Source: Adiantum capillus-veneris
Taxonomy: Eukaryota > Streptophyta > Polypodiopsida > Polypodiales > Pteridaceae
Length of the DNA: 64,000 nt
Direction: 5' to 3'
NCBI GenBank assembly: GCA_014529385.2
Contig: CM043945.1
Location: 144,691,741 to 144,755,740, forward strand
In this document: in pieces, positions 61,447 through 64,000 of the stretch
Position numbering within the stretch: position 1 is the stretch's first letter
Layout: the number at the start of each line of letters is the position of its first letter
The notes under the pieces: generated by a model
Told to the model about the DNA's origin: nothing
The model's input: the letters and a program-made list of their open reading frames with translations, nothing else
Databases searched by the model: none
Position numbers and translations under genes: made by a program

Positions 61447-64000
61447 TTGGCAGATAACCGCCGACGATTGAACGATGCAGCCTAACGAGAACTCAAACCA
61501 ACATAAATATGTCAATTCAAGGATGTAACCAACCCAAATAGTGCATGGAAATGTCAAATGTAATGCTCCATTGGAAATGCACTGAGGAGAGAGGTGTCAC
61601 TCTCAAGCAAGGAAGGAACTAAGTGGAAAATGCCTAAGTCTCCCGTGCAGTCTAACTAACACTCAAATGGTTGTAAAGGTGTCAAATGAACTTTAAATGA
61701 CATGAAAATTGAGATTGGGGTCTCTAGGCTATAAGCAATAGGTTTTCAACATCAAAACCTAGAAAAGGCATAGTCAGGTAGGTGAGAAAGTGCAATTGTT
61801 TTCATCTCTCACCTTCACCAAAAAATAACGAATGAGGGTTGTTTGGCTCCTCCTAAGGGATACGTACCTTTGTCCATGCTTAGTTTCACTAAAAAAACTG
61901 TGAAAAACTAAAAATGAGCAATTAAACACACTAGGCAACCTAGAGCTATGACCACTCACTGCGTTGCACGCGCACGTGCGCGTGCATGCACACACACACA
62001 CACACTCAAACATAGCACATTGATTCTTTCTTCAACACTTCACCAGACCTTTATGGAGAGTGTTTTGAAATGCAAGTCGGAATAGCCAAGTGAGAAGAGC
62101 TTCACCTCTTATCTGTAGCATATGGAAATGGTTACTCTATCAAACTAGGATCTCGTCGATAGCATTTCAAACACAAGTGGGAAGGGTCTGGTGAGAAGAT
62201 TCATTAAATAGGCTATCTGTAGAATGTACGTGATCTTACAAAGAGCTATGCCAATATACCCCTCTAAAAGTAGGCCATGAGTAGCTCAATTCATGCTTCC
62301 TTGTGGCAACACAAACTTTAAATGGTTGAATTATAGCTAGGACTTCTTCTATGTATTGGTGCTCTCAGTAATCGGCCAAGATGGTGAAGACCGTTACTTA
62401 ACATGTAGTCTTATTTTTTATCTGTGGATGAAGTTTCTCCTAGTTGTGTAGAACTGCATCAATAGATCCTAACAAGCTAGCCTTCTATAACTCTTCTCCC
62501 AATGGCAGGTGATCACTAAGCATTGTAGCAATGCAAGGAGACGAATAATTGCTGCTTGTTGGAGACAAAAGATACCATGGATTCTAGTGTCGTTGAGCTA
62601 TGACGTAGTAGTGTTTAGGGGTAGTGACAATGTAATGTGGTGCAATTTGGCTTTGGAAGAGGTGGATGAGAACCCATACCGGTATAAGAATGATTGGTTT
62701 CTTGTGCAACGCAACCCTTTTTTGGAAAAGAGTTGGTGGAGAGCTTAGAGAAGGATGCAGCTCCAAGGGATGTATAAGCTTCAAGTAGGGGATGGCTAGC
62801 GGCAAATTAGTCCCAAGTGGGTTGACTAATATCAACATGATTCCGGCCACCATTGAAGAGGTTGAGAAGCCCAGGAGTGGTGGAGGATCCTTGATGAATT
62901 AGGCTAGTGCTTGCATGGGCAAGATGAAAATAATTGGGTGCAAACTATGTAGCAGTGGGATGCAAGTTATGGAGGAGGGATGTGTTTTTTGTGGTGGGAA
63001 GAGGCACAAACTATGTTCCAAAGGAAACCCTCAATCTGATGTAAGATTCTAGTGTGAAAGCAATAGACTTGTTGCTATTGACGTCGACATTGTTTCCAAT
63101 CCACTTGTAGTTATTTCCATAGTTTTTTCCACTACTGTTGTCCATGTTGTTGCCACTCCATTTTTCATTCATCCCCTTGAGCCATAGGCTGCAAACACTT
63201 CTCTTTGATCTTAGACTCCAAGGCACCTACCATCATTTGCAAATGTGCTCACAACCAATAATGCAAAAGTTTTGATGCTTTCTTATTAGAGTTGTTGGTG
63301 CTAGAGGACTTAATTGAGCTATCTTGCCCATGATGTGAGACTCACCTACTTTGATCATCCTCATCAAGGATAACAAGGGTTTTTATGCTGCTATGACATT
63401 GTCCTCATGAAGTGTAGGGCTGCTGTGAGAATAAGTTTTGGCGACCTTACATCAACTTGCTTAGCTTATCATTGAGTGAAAGAAACCTAAAGTTTTAATA
63501 CTACAAGTCTGCAAAGTGAGCCATGTCAAATCATCTGGCTACAACATAACAAGAAATGTCTATGTTCTTAATACCAACCATAAAATTGAAGGTAGGATGA
63601 GTACATGCAAACGATGGAAAGAGAGGTTGCATGTGTGGAGATAGGAATTGCATAGAACTATTGCATGCTATCTACTAAAGAGAACCCATCAAACATTTAT
63701 GCAAGTCTCAACCCTAAAACCATGTGCCTCTAGGCTCTCAATTGAAGCTACTTGGAGGCCCTTGCTACCAAGGGGAGCCATTTAGAGGATGTAGGTTGTT
63801 GGTAGAAAAGATCTATATTTTCTCAATAGGAAGGTTGATGGTAGAGTAAAACATAATGGTGTAGGTATATAGTAAGAGCACATTGGTCACCCCGAAACAT
63901 TATAATTACTAAGAAAGCTTGAATTATGCTTACGAGGGCACGTCTCCATTGTGTCACATACGAGACCATCTCTCAAAAGCATAAGCCTAAGTTTCTTCCA
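61447..64000. other. probable M LTR, then unassigned sequence
   Basis: By position the first several hundred bases should be M's 5' LTR (minus strand), but no partner LTR is in the window to prove its extent. Two frames (62509-62748 plus, 62584-62853 minus) are mutual shadows with no recognised domain. About 62930-63050 gives a Cys-rich reading (C-V-F-C-G-G-K-R-H-K-L-C) that is too short to assign. Nothing else seen to 64000. Confidence 0.35.
61965..62005. repeat. 22-bp GC palindrome followed by (CA)n
   Basis: A perfect 22-bp palindrome (61965-61986) with half-site TGCACGCGCAC, alternating purine and pyrimidine, runs into (CA)n and the tag CTCAAACATAGCACATTGA. Confidence 0.92.

Noticed and set aside
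62930-63050. Cys/His-rich reading as a zinc knuckle
   Set aside because: Spacing C-x2-C-x4-H-x2-C does not match the gag knuckle, and no gag context surrounds it.

Overview
This window is nuclear DNA of a land plant. It carries plant-type Copia, Gypsy and CACTA elements, a plant-type LINE, GT-AG introns in the transposase genes, and tRNA-iMet and tRNA-Asp primer-binding sites. Some pol sequences remind me of seed-free vascular plants such as ferns, but that is recollection and I cannot name a species. I recognise no host gene, tRNA, rRNA, CRISPR array or bacterial feature. Almost everything is mobile DNA and microsatellite.

Layout. (1) 1-2830: CA, TG, C, AT and TC simple repeats with a degenerate coding-like patch. 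(2) 2831-46192: one old Gypsy-type LTR retrotransposon, called E1 here, with ~0.9 kb LTRs. Its own ~16.5 kb are split by later insertions: a minus-strand Copia element (6354-11103, 5-bp duplication ATAAC); a minus-strand LINE (15657-~25083), itself split by a plus-strand Copia (19495-24483); and a minus-strand Tat-like Gypsy element (29357-41979), itself split by an element with 131-bp LTRs and little coding sequence (33457-38976, 5-bp duplication CTTCT). (3) 46193-49955: unassigned sequence with degenerate reading frames. (4) 49956-~59250: a decayed CACTA transposon whose TNPD-like gene is split by a second CACTA (52774-58309, 3-bp duplication ACA). (5) ~59300-61446: 5' part of a second, minus-strand relative of E1, called M here. 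(6) 61447-64000: M's probable LTR and unassigned sequence.

E1 runs LTR, tRNA-Asp-type PBS, a ~1.9 kb leader of ~280-bp units each centred on a palindrome, a pre-gag frame, gag with zinc knuckles, protease, the start of RT, a gap where RT was lost, RNase H, two zinc-binding modules, integrase, then, in the same frame as the integrase C-terminus, a second retropepsin-like domain. More palindrome units, a coiled-coil region, the polypurine tract and the 3' LTR follow. M has the same PBS type, a homologous pre-gag frame, and leader palindromes of different sequence at a similar spacing.

Only the plus-strand Copia keeps a full-length gag-pol frame (20310-24191), and its protease motif reads D-S-R instead of D-S-G. 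Most other coding regions are broken. The most unusual observations are the second protease after integrase, the palindrome-paced leaders, the double snap-back hairpin at the 5' LTR tip of E1, a 130-bp-armed foldback inside the inner CACTA, and a duplicated hairpin with compensating arm changes.
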